Source: Psychrobacter pygoscelis
GTDB lineage: Bacteria; Pseudomonadota; Gammaproteobacteria; Pseudomonadales; Moraxellaceae
NCBI RefSeq assembly: GCF_004335015.1
Contig: NZ_RQRU01000007.1
Coordinates: forward strand, 6,352-70,351
Length of the DNA stretch: 64,000 nucleotides
Direction of reading: 5' to 3'
Shown here: one piece after another, positions 54,549 to 63,718 of the stretch
Layout of the letters: the number at the start of each line of letters is the position of its first letter
How positions within the stretch are numbered: the stretch's first letter is position 1
Notes under the pieces: model-generated
What the model was told of the DNA's origin: nothing
What the model saw: only the letters and a program-made list of their open reading frames with translations
Database searches by the model: none
Made by a program: the position numbers and the translations under genes

Positions 54549-55098
54549 CTACTCCAAGGTGGGATAAAATAGCGATCTCAAAGCTCTCCATCTCGTCTTG
54601 TTCTGCTTGCCCCAATTCGTGGTCGAAACCTAGTAGATGCAAGATGCCGTGCACTAAAAGATGCGTCACATGATCCTTAAGCGGCTTGCCTTGCTCGCTC
54701 GCTTGCTGCTCAACGACGCTTTGACAGAGGATAAGCTCACCCAAGGGTAGGGTAGGCAGCTCAGCCAGTATAAAAGTAGGCAAGTCACTTGGGTAGGATA
54801 AGATATTGGTCGCATAATCTTTGCCGCGAGCGTCCAAATTGAGCTGGCGACCTTCCTCTTCATCAGTAATATAGACATCTAACTCTTTAGGTTTTTGCTG
54901 CCATAGCGTAGCATCAACCTCTGTAAAATAAGGAAATACTAGACCAGATTGCAGCTGCTGATTCATATAAGCCAGCGTGGTGGTGAGTATCTTTTGGATG
55001 TTGTCATTGTCATAAAATTCGGCTATTACTGTTGGATCAATTGTCTCGGCCTCGCTGACGCTAATAAAGGCGCTGGGTGATTCTGACGCTGTTGTCAT
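54535..55098 (-). CDS. ybeY: Endoribonuclease YbeY
   Basis: YbeY is a zinc metalloprotein for 16S rRNA 3' end maturation and ribosome quality control. The metal-site motif HGILHLLGFDH is visible near residue 150. Length 187, about 30 more than in E. coli because of the N-terminus. It lies 140 bases after phoH, its usual partner, but a terminator stands between them. Confidence 0.93.
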   Translation of the reverse strand: MTTASESPSAFISVSEAETIDPTVIAEFYDNDNIQKILTTTLAYMNQQLQSGLVFPYFTEVDATLWQQKPKELDVYITDEEEGRQLNLDARGKDYATNILSYPSDLPTFILAELPTLPLGELILCQSVVEQQASEQGKPLKDHVTHLLVHGILHLLGFDHELGQAEQDEMESFEIAILSHLGVANPY

Positions 55099-55187
55099 AT
55101 CAATTTATATTCCACATTAATTGAGTTATAGAAGTGTTTGGCCTAGTTATCATGGACGGCTGTGAATGTATAGAAGCTAATCAGCAT

Positions 55188-55216
55188 AAAAAAGCCGGAT
55201 ATCAAATCCAGCTTTT
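55188..55216 (-). terminator. Terminator between phoH and ybeY
   Basis: On the minus strand AAAAGCTGGAT/ATCCGGCTTTT with a short loop and a T6 run, about 25 bases after the phoH stop. It would reduce read-through into ybeY. Confidence 0.7.
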
Positions 55217-55238
55217 CTAGGTGATTCATGAGTTATAG

Positions 55239-56330
55239 CTAAGCTTTTGGTGCATTATTTGCTGACGCGGCGGCCTCTACCATGCGGCGATCTTGCTCCG
55301 CTATTCTGGCCTGTTTTCGCGCTTCTTTGATCGACTCTTGCTCTTCATCAAAGACATCATAAGCTTCGACGATCTTCTGGACCAACTGATGGCGTACCAC
55401 GTCTTTTGAGTCAAATTTAGTGATGTGAATCTCATCAATTTTACCCAAAATCTGTAGCGCTTGAGCAAGACCAGACTTATGACCACGCGGCAGATCCACT
55501 TGGGTGATATCGCCAGTAATGACGGCACGTGAGCCAAAGCCCAATCGCGTCAAAAACATCTTCATCTGTTCAGGTGTGGTATTTTGCGCTTCGTCCAAGA
55601 TGACAAAAGAGTTATTCAAGGTGCGACCACGCATGTAGGCAAGGGGAGCTACCTCAATAATCTGTCGTTCAATCATCTTACCGACTTTTTCAAAGCCGAG
55701 CATCTCATACAGCGCATCATATAAAGGACGCAGGTATGGATCAATCTTTTGCGATAAGTCACCAGGCAAGAAGCCAAGCTTTTCACCCGCTTCTACTGCA
55801 GGACGCACCAATAAGATACGCTCGATCTCGTTACGCTCAAGCATATCGACGGCACATGCCACGGCAAGATAAGTCTTACCAGTACCAGCAGGGCCTACAC
55901 CGAACGACACATCTGAGGTTAAGATGCGCTTGACGTAGCGCTGCTGATTGCCCCCACGCGGGATGATTTTGCCTTTGCGGGTACGCAGGCTGACCGGATT
56001 GTATTCGTCTGGCTGCTCAAGAGTCCTCTCAGCTTCGTCCTCGGCTTCTTTGGCGCGAGAGACGCTTGATTGGATGATGAGATGCAGCTCTTCTGGGCTG
56101 ATATGCTTAGCGGTCTGCGCCTCATCAGCAAGCTTATTGATGATGTTCTCAGCACGCTCAATCGCCGTCAAGTCACCAGATAAGGTGATATCATGTTGGC
56201 GTTGGCTGATGTTGATATCGAGGCGATCTTGGATGTATTTGATATGATTATTATACTCGCCTAAGAGGACCTTAAGTTGTGGTGAAGTTAAAAAGTCTAA
56301 GTTTACTTTCCGAGTAATGGCGTCAGTCAA
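55239..56330 (-). CDS. ybeZ: PhoH-family ATPase (YbeZ)
   Basis: A PhoH-like P-loop ATPase, thought to work with YbeY in RNA metabolism. Walker A is GPAGTGKTYLA, and NNSFVILDEAQNT is the Walker B region. A KH-like N-terminal part precedes. Length 363 (E. coli YbeZ 346). The start is TTG at 56330 with AAGGA 8 bases before it. Confidence 0.93.
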   Translation of the reverse strand: MTDAITRKVNLDFLTSPQLKVLLGEYNNHIKYIQDRLDINISQRQHDITLSGDLTAIERAENIINKLADEAQTAKHISPEELHLIIQSSVSRAKEAEDEAERTLEQPDEYNPVSLRTRKGKIIPRGGNQQRYVKRILTSDVSFGVGPAGTGKTYLAVACAVDMLERNEIERILLVRPAVEAGEKLGFLPGDLSQKIDPYLRPLYDALYEMLGFEKVGKMIERQIIEVAPLAYMRGRTLNNSFVILDEAQNTTPEQMKMFLTRLGFGSRAVITGDITQVDLPRGHKSGLAQALQILGKIDEIHITKFDSKDVVRHQLVQKIVEAYDVFDEEQESIKEARKQARIAEQDRRMVEAAASANNAPKA

Positions 56331-56768
56331 GTGGGTATCCTTTTGTCGGTAATAGTTTTATTACTATAAAATTACGAAATTTATTCAGGCGCTAGATAGA
56401 TTGGACGGGCTTTATTTAATGACGTTACTTTAAATGGTGAATCAATACTGATGGGTTAAATTTGCTTATCTCTTTATTATGGTAGTTTGTGGCAAAAATT
56501 CAAGCAAAGCCATCAGCAACGACCAGCAATTTTGTAGTAAAGGTGTGATTGGTCTGTGCCAAAAGCTAAGCTCAAAAGCCTGAAGATAAGAAGCTCACGG
56601 TTAGCGGTGGATTAAAACTTTGTGCACACCTGTTATTCAACTGATGTGGCTTGCGCGCAACAATATGTACAAGGTGAGTTGAGGATTCAAAGTGATAATA
56701 TGCTACTCTAATAATGTAAAAAAACCGCCACACTCTCTTTAATTCCTAGCAATATTTGAGTCAATATC
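56331..56768. other. Divergent spacer between phoH and ubiH
   Basis: No gene is visible. A weak promoter-like pair, TTCAAA and TAATAAT with a 17-base spacer, lies near 56690 and could serve ubiH. Confidence 0.3.
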
Positions 56769-58139
56769 ATGAATCAGACCGCTCATATCTCTAAGACCGA
56801 ATGCGACCCTAACGCTATTAACAAAAAAAACATGACTGAGCAGACCGTCCTCATAGCAGGCGGTGGGCACGTGGGCTTGTCTTTCGCACTATTACTGGCG
56901 CATCACGGTATTGCAAGCACCCTTATCGAGAAAAACCGCTACCCTTATATCAGTCCTGATGATGATGCTCAGCGTAGCCATTATTTAGACAGTCGCAATA
57001 CGGCTCTGTCGCGGCGCACGGTACAGATCTATCAAGAGATCGGCCTTTGGGATGAGCTACAAAGCCACGCCTGCCGTATTGATGCGGTGCAGATCAGTGA
57101 GCAAGGGAGCTTTGGCCAAGCGGCGTTGAATAAAGCTGAGGAAAAGGTTGAGTCTTTTGGTCAGGTGATGGAAAACGCTTGGTTGGGTCGAAAGCTTCTG
57201 CTTGCGGTTCAAGCCAGTCCGCTAATCACCGTGATTGATGGTGCTACGGTCACTAACGTTGCCCAATCAAGTCAATCCGTGACAATTGATATTCAAGTTA
57301 ATAGTGACAGCAGCGCTGACAGTCAAACTAGAGCTAAAAGTGACACAAGTGCTGTCAATGAAGCCGAGCAAGTTGGCTGGCAGCAGCTTACGGGCACTAT
57401 GTTAGTGGCCTGTGATGGTCGCGACTCTACCGTGCGTGAGCTGCTAGGTATCGGCACTCAGGCTTATGACTATCAGCAGTCAGCTATCGTCGGTGTGGTA
57501 CAGACCGATAAGCCGCACGAGCATATCGCTATTGAGCGCTTTAGCCCCGCAGGGCCTTTGGCGGTACTGCCATTGACAGATTCAGATGGAGATGGTCACA
57601 ACCCTCAACAAGCAGGCTATCGCCGCTCGGTAGTGTGGGTATGCCGTAAGGGTGAAGAGCAGCAATACCTTGAGGATGAAAAATTATTCTTAGCTACGCT
57701 ACAGAGCGCCTTTGGGCAACGGGCGGGCAGCTTCGTAAAAGTCGGTAGACGCGGTGCTTATCCACTCACTCGCGTACTAGCAGACAAGCAAGTCGCTGGT
57801 CGCTGCGTCATCATGGGCAATGCCGCGCATACCTTGCATCCGGTAGCAGGGCAGGGCTTCAACCTTTGTATGCGTGATGCTCATGTGCTCGCGCAAATGC
57901 TGGCGAGCCAAGTGCTGCGTGGTGAAGATATCGGTGATACTCAGATGCTGAGTCGCTATGAGCAGGCACGGCAAAAAGACCAAAAGCGGGTCATTCGCTT
58001 CTGTGATGCGGTGGTACATGGCTTCACCCACCCCAATCCCGCAGTGAAAATCGCGCGCAATTTAGCCCTATTAGCCTTTGATAAATTGCCTAATATTAAG
58101 CCACTGGTTGCGACTTATGCGATGGGGCTTAAAGCTTAG
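56769..58139 (+). CDS. ubiH: FAD-dependent ubiquinone-biosynthesis hydroxylase UbiH
   Basis: UbiH hydroxylates the ubiquinone ring. FAD binding is by GGGHVGLSFALLL (about 30-42), DGRDSTVRELLG and the closing GNAAHTLHPVAGQGFNLCMRD. The stretch with ISEQGSFGQ and FGQVMENAWLGRKL is typical of UbiH and separates it from UbiF or UbiI. Length 456, longer than usual (about 390) through an N-terminal leader and a Ser/Asp-rich loop near 175-200. Met22 is an alternative start, with no better ribosome site. The next gene follows after 41 bases. Confidence 0.9.
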   Translation: MNQTAHISKTECDPNAINKKNMTEQTVLIAGGGHVGLSFALLLAHHGIASTLIEKNRYPYISPDDDAQRSHYLDSRNTALSRRTVQIYQEIGLWDELQSHACRIDAVQISEQGSFGQAALNKAEEKVESFGQVMENAWLGRKLLLAVQASPLITVIDGATVTNVAQSSQSVTIDIQVNSDSSADSQTRAKSDTSAVNEAEQVGWQQLTGTMLVACDGRDSTVRELLGIGTQAYDYQQSAIVGVVQTDKPHEHIAIERFSPAGPLAVLPLTDSDGDGHNPQQAGYRRSVVWVCRKGEEQQYLEDEKLFLATLQSAFGQRAGSFVKVGRRGAYPLTRVLADKQVAGRCVIMGNAAHTLHPVAGQGFNLCMRDAHVLAQMLASQVLRGEDIGDTQMLSRYEQARQKDQKRVIRFCDAVVHGFTHPNPAVKIARNLALLAFDKLPNIKPLVATYAMGLKA

Positions 58140-58180
58140 AGCTGGTAATAGCAATGAAGAAGACAATTAAGGTGTAGACC

Positions 58181-59443
58181 ATGACCAAAGAGCAAAATAA
58201 TAACACCCTTATCATCGGCGGCGGCATTGTGGGCGCAAGCCTTGCTCTAAAACTGGCTCAAGCTCAGTTGCCAGTGACCTTAATCGATGCTCGGCCACCG
58301 TTAACCCAGACTGACTGGGAAGAGAAGTTGAGCCAACGCGATGCCCGAGTGTATGCGCTTAGCCTTGCTAGTATTGGTCTACTCAAAGACATCGGGGTTT
58401 GGCAAAAGATAGCGGCGTCGCAGCGTAAGGCTGACTACTCACAGATGCAAGTCTGGCAGCAAGATGGTATCGGTGAGCTGAGATTTGGTGATGATGAGGC
58501 AGTTGTTCCAAAGCTGCTCGGCAGTATGGTCGAGCCCTTTGTCATTGAACATGTGCTTTGGCAGCGGCTTCAGGACGATGACGTTAGTGATTATGTGACC
58601 GTTATCGCAGGGCAAAAAGTAACTGATTTGGATTGGCTCGGTAGCCAAGCAGGATATCGTGTCACTTTAAGTAGTGGCGAGCATATCCAAGGTAAGCTGG
58701 TCGTCGGTGCTGATGGTCGCGGCTCTTTTGTGCGCAGACAAGCCAGCATTGCTCTTGACACCTTGGACTATCGTCAGACCGCCATTTGCTGCGCAATTAA
58801 GACTGAAAAACCACATCTGGCGACGGCGCGCCAAGCGATGCTACCGACGGGAACGCTCGCTTTACTCCCCCTAGCTGATATTACCGATGAAGATAAAGCC
58901 AACCCTCAGCATTGGCAATCCGTAGTCTGGACGCTACCGAGCAACCAAGCTCTGGATATACTTGAGGACTCAGATAAGCAAATCGCCGCGAGTTTGGCTA
59001 CTGCTTGCGGCTATGAGCTGGGTAAAATTGAACAGATTGAATCTATCGCCAGCTTCCCATTGACCGCGCAGCAAGCTGATACTTATGTCCGTGACAATCT
59101 AGCGCTAGTCGGTGATGCCGCACATGGGGTGCATCCATTGGCAGGTCAGGGGCTGAATCTGGGCTTACTTGATGTCATTGCGTTGTTTGAGATATTACAT
59201 CACGATTGGCAGCGCAGTGGTGGTAATAGTTGGGCGGCATACTCTACCTTGCGCCGCTATGAGCGCGCCCGTCGTCCACATAACAGTATGATGATGCACA
59301 GTTTTTCGGCGATGAATTGGCTATTCGCTGGTGAGTTTGCCGCGCTAAGACCGGTGCAGCAGATTCGCAGTGAGGGCATGTACCGCGTCAGCAAAATCAA
59401 ACCTTTGATGCGGCTGTTTGCGAAGCAGGCGAGTGGGGTTTAG
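58181..59443 (+). CDS. Second ubiquinone-biosynthesis FAD hydroxylase (UbiI/UbiF/VisC type)
   Basis: A flavin monooxygenase of the same family as the preceding gene. Seen are IIGGGIVGASLALKLAQ, GADGRGSFVRRQ and GDAAHGVHPLAGQGLNLGLLD. DARVYALSLASIGLLKDIGVW corresponds to the UbiI/UbiF group, read in part here. I cannot say which ring position it hydroxylates. Length 420. It is probably co-transcribed with ubiH, as ubiH-visC pairs often are, but pepP is missing. Confidence 0.87.
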   Translation: MTKEQNNNTLIIGGGIVGASLALKLAQAQLPVTLIDARPPLTQTDWEEKLSQRDARVYALSLASIGLLKDIGVWQKIAASQRKADYSQMQVWQQDGIGELRFGDDEAVVPKLLGSMVEPFVIEHVLWQRLQDDDVSDYVTVIAGQKVTDLDWLGSQAGYRVTLSSGEHIQGKLVVGADGRGSFVRRQASIALDTLDYRQTAICCAIKTEKPHLATARQAMLPTGTLALLPLADITDEDKANPQHWQSVVWTLPSNQALDILEDSDKQIAASLATACGYELGKIEQIESIASFPLTAQQADTYVRDNLALVGDAAHGVHPLAGQGLNLGLLDVIALFEILHHDWQRSGGNSWAAYSTLRRYERARRPHNSMMMHSFSAMNWLFAGEFAALRPVQQIRSEGMYRVSKIKPLMRLFAKQASGV

Positions 59444-59513
59444 GGGTTGGTTAGATAGTCTAAGGCTTTGGGCTAGGTTATCTATTAGCTTATGTCATAG
59501 GATAAAAATAAAA

Positions 59514-60008
59514 ATGACAAATTCAAAAGGAGTTATAGTAATGGCAAGTGGGGTTGTTCTATCTGCTTGCCAAACCCTACCTGCTAAAATCGTTATATCT
59601 ATAGTCGGCCCACAATAAAACTGTTACGCTGTCATCCTCACTCGTCATACTACTATATAGCCTACGTTTGGCTTCCTTGTAGCAATGTTATTGTGGGTTG
59701 ACTATATTGAGCAAAGCTAAGTCCAAAATATCGTTAAGCCTAATGTCATTATCAATGTGGATAGTGATGCAGGTGTAATGAATGGTGACCGAAATGAGTG
59801 TCTAGCTACGCCGTTTCATATTACCATTGATGCGCGAGGCTGTCCTGCCTCTATATCCTTAGTCGGCCTACTGAGAATGGAGTTTCGGGCATTCTTCAAG
59901 AGTCAAAGTTTGTCACTGCGATTAAAAGATTCTGTTGATAATAAGTTCAAAAAAAGTGGCGATAAAGATGAGAGGTTTTGCGCAATCGATTACCGAAAAA
60001 ATATTTAA
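59514..60008 (+). pseudogene. Broken lipoprotein/OmpA-family gene, interrupted by a MITE-like element
   Basis: A frame starting at 59514 encodes a lipoprotein-like start with the lipobox LSAC, then runs into the element at 59600 and stops. After the element a frame (about 59721-60008, after a stop) gives NVDSDAGVMNGDRNECLATP and IDARGCP, close to the calcium-binding TSP3-like linker and VDARGCP of Moraxellaceae OmpA proteins, then MEFRAFF, like the MELRVFF start of the OmpA domain. The remaining OmpA domain is missing. I infer a decayed gene, possibly two fragments of the same gene. Confidence 0.55.
59600..59706. mobile_element. MITE-like element, about 107 bp, TA-flanked
   Basis: The ends are inverted repeats: TATAGTCGGCCCACAATAAA from 59600 and TATAGTCAACCCACAATAAC inward from 59706, about 21 of 26 bases matching. 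TA stands at both outer ends, as expected for insertion at TA by IS630/mariner-type transposases. The inside is about 55 bases with no coding capacity. It lies in a lipoprotein-like frame. Confidence 0.6.
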
Positions 60009-60091
60009 CCAGTTTTTAATTACTTATTTAACAATATATTGCCAGTAACATAGTTTACATTCTATTAATTTTTATTAAAGGATTTCTGTCT

Positions 60092-61966
60092 GTGGAAGCT
60101 AACGCCCGTAATCTAGAGAGAATTTTTGACAGTACTGTCTCTTATCAAATTCCGTTATTTCAACGACCTTACGTCTGGACAGAAGATAAGAACTGGTGTC
60201 ACCTTTGGTATGATATTGTTAGTGTAGCAGACCGATATTTATCAGATGAGAATTGCCGGAGTCACTTTTTAGGTGCAGTTGTATTGGAGCGGGTTAACAA
60301 TGCAACTGGATCTATAGAGACTAGACAAGTAATAGATGGTCAGCAACGATTTACGACACTGCAAATATTAATGATAGCTATTAGAGATTTATGCGCTAAG
60401 TATGAGAATACTAAGCTCTATGATAGATTTAATGACTTAGTTACCAATCGCCGTAGCAAGGTAGACTTAGATTATGAGGCTTATAAAGTATGGCCCACAA
60501 ATAGTGATAGAGAAGCCTTTGAAGTAGTACATCATCTGAGCTTATATAACGAAGAACGTTATAGTCAGCTTGACAGTAAGATTTTGCAAAGTCAGATATT
60601 TAAAGCTTATCAGTACTTCACCAGACAGCTTGAAGAGTGGTTTAAAGAATATAATGAAGTTGAAAACTGCTTAGATGCATTATGGCAAGTAGTACGTGAA
60701 CACTTGCAAATTGTGGTCATTGATTTGCATTCACAAGATGAAGCTCAAGTGATATTCGAAACGCTAAATGCTCGAGGTACACAGTTACTGCCTGCCGATT
60801 TAATTAAAAACTTTTTATTTCGAAAGGCTGAAGGTACAGAGGCAGAGGTTGAAAAGTTATATAATGAATATTGGTTAGAGTTCGATGGGGATTTTTGGCG
60901 AACAGAGGTTAATCAAGGTAGGACAAAAAGGCCTAGAATTGATTGGTTTTTACAGAATTATCTAAGCTTAATGCTACAGGATGATATTAAAATATCGCAC
61001 TTATTTGATTCATTTAAAGCATATGTAAATGACACAGAAGACAACTATAGTAAATTTAATAATAAATTTTTTGCACACCCAAAAAATGTAGAAGAACACC
61101 TAGTCGCTTTAAAAGCCTTCGCTAAGTTATATCGAGAGATTACACAACCGCAAGACCCTAGACTAGAATTATTCCTATATCGTTTGGAAGCTGTAAATAC
61201 AGCTACAGTGTATCCTTTATTATTATTGATAATGAAACTGTGGAATAATGAAACTAAAGAATTATATGACGTCTTAGGTCTAATCGAATCTTATTTAGTT
61301 AGAAGAATGGTATGCGGTCTTACTACAAAAAATTATAATCGATATTTTATTGAAGTTCTAAAAGAAATTTATAAAGTAGATCATGATTCACAAATTACGG
61401 TGAATGATATTCATAAGATATTGTCCAAGAGTGAAAGTGATAGTTCGCGAATGCCGAGTGATGATGAGGTGATAAAACAGTTGGTTGATACACCTATTTA
61501 CAAACGTATGGCTCAATACAAAATTCGCGCTATTCTGGAGGCTATTGATAGTGCTTCCCATCATCCTAAAACTGAATTAATGCCAATTCAGCGCAACTTA
61601 ACTATAGAACATATATTGCCTGTAGACTGGAGTAGACATTGGCCTATACCTCAAGAGGATTTAAAACCAGAAGAAATAGTTGAGTATAAGGCTAGACGCA
61701 ACATACTTAAGGACACTATTGGCAATCTTACATTAATTACAAATAGTTTAAATCCATCAATTTCAAATGGATCTTGGGAATCTAAACGTCCAGAAATTTT
61801 AAAATATAGTAAAAATAACCTAAATCTTTATTTTCAGCCTGAAAGTGACGATAACTTAGCAGTATGGAATGAAGAAAAGATTATAGAGCGTTCCAAGAAA
61901 TTGGCAGAGCTATTTATTAAAGTCTGGAGTCCTCCTTTGATGAAGGGTGAAACGACAAAGCAGTAA
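60092..61966 (+). CDS. DUF262/DUF1524 nuclease, GmrSD-like restriction protein
   Basis: Proteins of this build are type IV-like restriction enzymes, as GmrSD cuts glucosylated hydroxymethylcytosine DNA. The N-terminal DUF262 domain shows QRPYVW (24-29) and IDGQQR (81-86), the ParB-like nucleotide site, then FETLNARG from about 221. The C-terminal DUF1524 HNH-type nuclease has EHILP (506-510) and GNLTLI (from 544). Both halves are fused, 624 residues. The start is GTG with AAGGA before it. The gene is more AT-rich than its neighbours and stands alone, suggesting acquisition. The target modification is not predictable. Confidence 0.87.
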   Translation: MEANARNLERIFDSTVSYQIPLFQRPYVWTEDKNWCHLWYDIVSVADRYLSDENCRSHFLGAVVLERVNNATGSIETRQVIDGQQRFTTLQILMIAIRDLCAKYENTKLYDRFNDLVTNRRSKVDLDYEAYKVWPTNSDREAFEVVHHLSLYNEERYSQLDSKILQSQIFKAYQYFTRQLEEWFKEYNEVENCLDALWQVVREHLQIVVIDLHSQDEAQVIFETLNARGTQLLPADLIKNFLFRKAEGTEAEVEKLYNEYWLEFDGDFWRTEVNQGRTKRPRIDWFLQNYLSLMLQDDIKISHLFDSFKAYVNDTEDNYSKFNNKFFAHPKNVEEHLVALKAFAKLYREITQPQDPRLELFLYRLEAVNTATVYPLLLLIMKLWNNETKELYDVLGLIESYLVRRMVCGLTTKNYNRYFIEVLKEIYKVDHDSQITVNDIHKILSKSESDSSRMPSDDEVIKQLVDTPIYKRMAQYKIRAILEAIDSASHHPKTELMPIQRNLTIEHILPVDWSRHWPIPQEDLKPEEIVEYKARRNILKDTIGNLTLITNSLNPSISNGSWESKRPEILKYSKNNLNLYFQPESDDNLAVWNEEKIIERSKKLAELFIKVWSPPLMKGETTKQ

Positions 61967-62001
61967 AAAAGTATTAAAAGGTTGAGACAAAGGACATCCC
62001 A

Positions 62002-62490
62002 GTGACCACCCTAAAGTACATCTCTCATTACTCAGAGCAGATTCAAGACCAAGCTCGACTGCTTATTAGTAATGACCAGTTAGGGGATTATCTCATAAAT
62101 AAGTACCCCAATCAGCACGAGATTCAAAGCGACAAAGCACTGTACGACTATATTAGCGACATAAAAAACCAGTACATGCGCAAGAGTAGCCCACTATCGC
62201 AGGTCAGCTACAACAGCAAGCTTAAGGTGCTCAAAGCAGCGCTAGGCATGCACACTTATCAATCTCGCGTACAAGGTAGTAAGCTAAAATCGAATAATAG
62301 CATCACGGTAGCCAGCTTGTTTAAAGAAGCGCCACCTGAGTTCTTACGGATGATTGTCGTGCACGAATTGGCGCATTTTAAAGAGAAGGAACACAGCAAG
62401 GCTTTCTATCAGCTCTGCCGCCATATGGAGCCGGACTATCATCAATTTGAGCTAGATACCCGGCTTTGGTTGCTATGGCGCGAGCTATAG
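62002..62490 (+). CDS. ygjP: YgjP-like zinc metallopeptidase-fold protein
   Basis: The protein is very like E. coli YgjP (DUF45/WLM-type). Its zinc motif HELAHFKEKEH and the surrounding FLRMIVVHELAH and AFYQLCRHMEPDYHQ are conserved, with length 162 as in YgjP. The biological role is not established. The start is GTG at 62002, with AAGGA 8 bases before it. It follows the DUF262 gene by 35 bases, but its base composition is that of the core genome. Confidence 0.9.
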   Translation: MTTLKYISHYSEQIQDQARLLISNDQLGDYLINKYPNQHEIQSDKALYDYISDIKNQYMRKSSPLSQVSYNSKLKVLKAALGMHTYQSRVQGSKLKSNNSITVASLFKEAPPEFLRMIVVHELAHFKEKEHSKAFYQLCRHMEPDYHQFELDTRLWLLWREL

Positions 62491-62577
62491 TTAACTTTAA
62501 TACCCAATGCTCTCCATAAGAGGCTCAATGCCCACGTAGCAAAGGCATCACTGCCGGTTATCTTCACTACTCTAAAG

Positions 62578-63507
62578 TTAGCCCAGCGCGGACAATGCCA
62601 CCATCAGCACTGGTGAGACAATATTAATAATAAAACCAAAGCTGATCGCTAATGGGACAACGGCAAGACCACCCGAACGCTGAATCACCGGTAGGGTAAA
62701 GTCTAAACTTGTTGCCCCACCGAGCCCTACCGCTGCCGATGGATAGCGGCGCATAAAGACCGGAATAAACAACAAGGCAGCAAACTCTCGCAGTAAGTCA
62801 TTAAACAGTGCCACGCTGCCCCAGACCGCGCCATAAGCTTCGGTCATGACGATAGCCGATAGCGAGTACCAGCCGAATCCGGCGGATAGTGCCATACCTT
62901 GCGTCAAAGACACCTCACGGAATAAGAGAGCAAACAGCATACCGCTCGCTAAGACCACCAGCGTAAACACCGCACTTATCTGGATGCCGCGCTTATTAAG
63001 CATCACCTCTTTTAGGGTAATTCCCGAGCCTTTTAGACCAATACCGACGAGTAATATTAACACCATCAGCAGACCCGTCATCGTATTCTCAGGCGGCAGC
63101 CAAGTATTGGGTAGCAGCCGACCAAGCCCAAAACCAATAGCGACGCACATTACCTGAACCAAGCTACCGCGGATGCTCACTTTATGCTGCGCTGCATCAC
63201 TGTCAGTAGGCCGGGCTTGCCATGGTTGCAGCTTATCGAGCAGCATAAGTGCCACAAGACCTGAGCCAATGGTTAGTACCGCTAGTACCAGTACATACAG
63301 CGCAATATTGCCCACTTGCGCGCCCAGGCCGTGCACCTGTGACAGCTCTACCCCAATCAGCGTCAAAATTAAATATACCAAATACGACAGCAGTGTATCG
63401 GCGAGCCTAGTTCGGGTCTCAGACGCCGGTAGGGCAAAACCTACAAATAGAGGTGCTAGCACTAATGCAAGCGTAATAAGACTTTTAAAGTTTTCAAGAT
63501 GCGGCAT
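62578..63507 (-). CDS. lysO: LysO (YbjE)-family lysine exporter
   Basis: LysO exports lysine and toxic analogues in E. coli. The protein is almost all membrane helices, with LVGIGLKGSGITLKEVML, SAGFGWYSLSAIVMTEAYG and LDFTLPVIQRSGG characteristic of the DUF340 family. I start it at the ATG at 63507 (309 residues, E. coli 299); the frame extends to a TTG at 63549 with no better ribosome site. No lysine riboswitch is evident upstream. Confidence 0.88.
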   Translation of the reverse strand: MPHLENFKSLITLALVLAPLFVGFALPASETRTRLADTLLSYLVYLILTLIGVELSQVHGLGAQVGNIALYVLVLAVLTIGSGLVALMLLDKLQPWQARPTDSDAAQHKVSIRGSLVQVMCVAIGFGLGRLLPNTWLPPENTMTGLLMVLILLVGIGLKGSGITLKEVMLNKRGIQISAVFTLVVLASGMLFALLFREVSLTQGMALSAGFGWYSLSAIVMTEAYGAVWGSVALFNDLLREFAALLFIPVFMRRYPSAAVGLGGATSLDFTLPVIQRSGGLAVVPLAISFGFIINIVSPVLMVALSALG

Positions 63508-63718
63508 ATCACAACCTAACTCGATCAAGAGAAACAACAATCGACGCAAAAAGGCAAAACGTCGATTGTATCACGTTGCGATATTATTAGAGTACTAGGA
63601 GATGGCGATAAAGATAGGTGTGATTTACTGTCCTATAAAGGTTATCCATCTGTAGTGTAGGTGGGGGTAAATAAATCAGTGGTTTAAGCCAATAGTATCA
63701 TTATCATCGAATTGGTTT

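Noticed and set aside
59444..62490. A multi-gene restriction or toxin-antitoxin island around the DUF262 gene.
   Set aside because: Only one defence-type gene is present; ygjP and lysO are ordinary chromosomal genes.
63508..63718. Possible lysine riboswitch upstream of lysO.
   Set aside because: The spacer is short and I see none of the conserved lysine-riboswitch elements.
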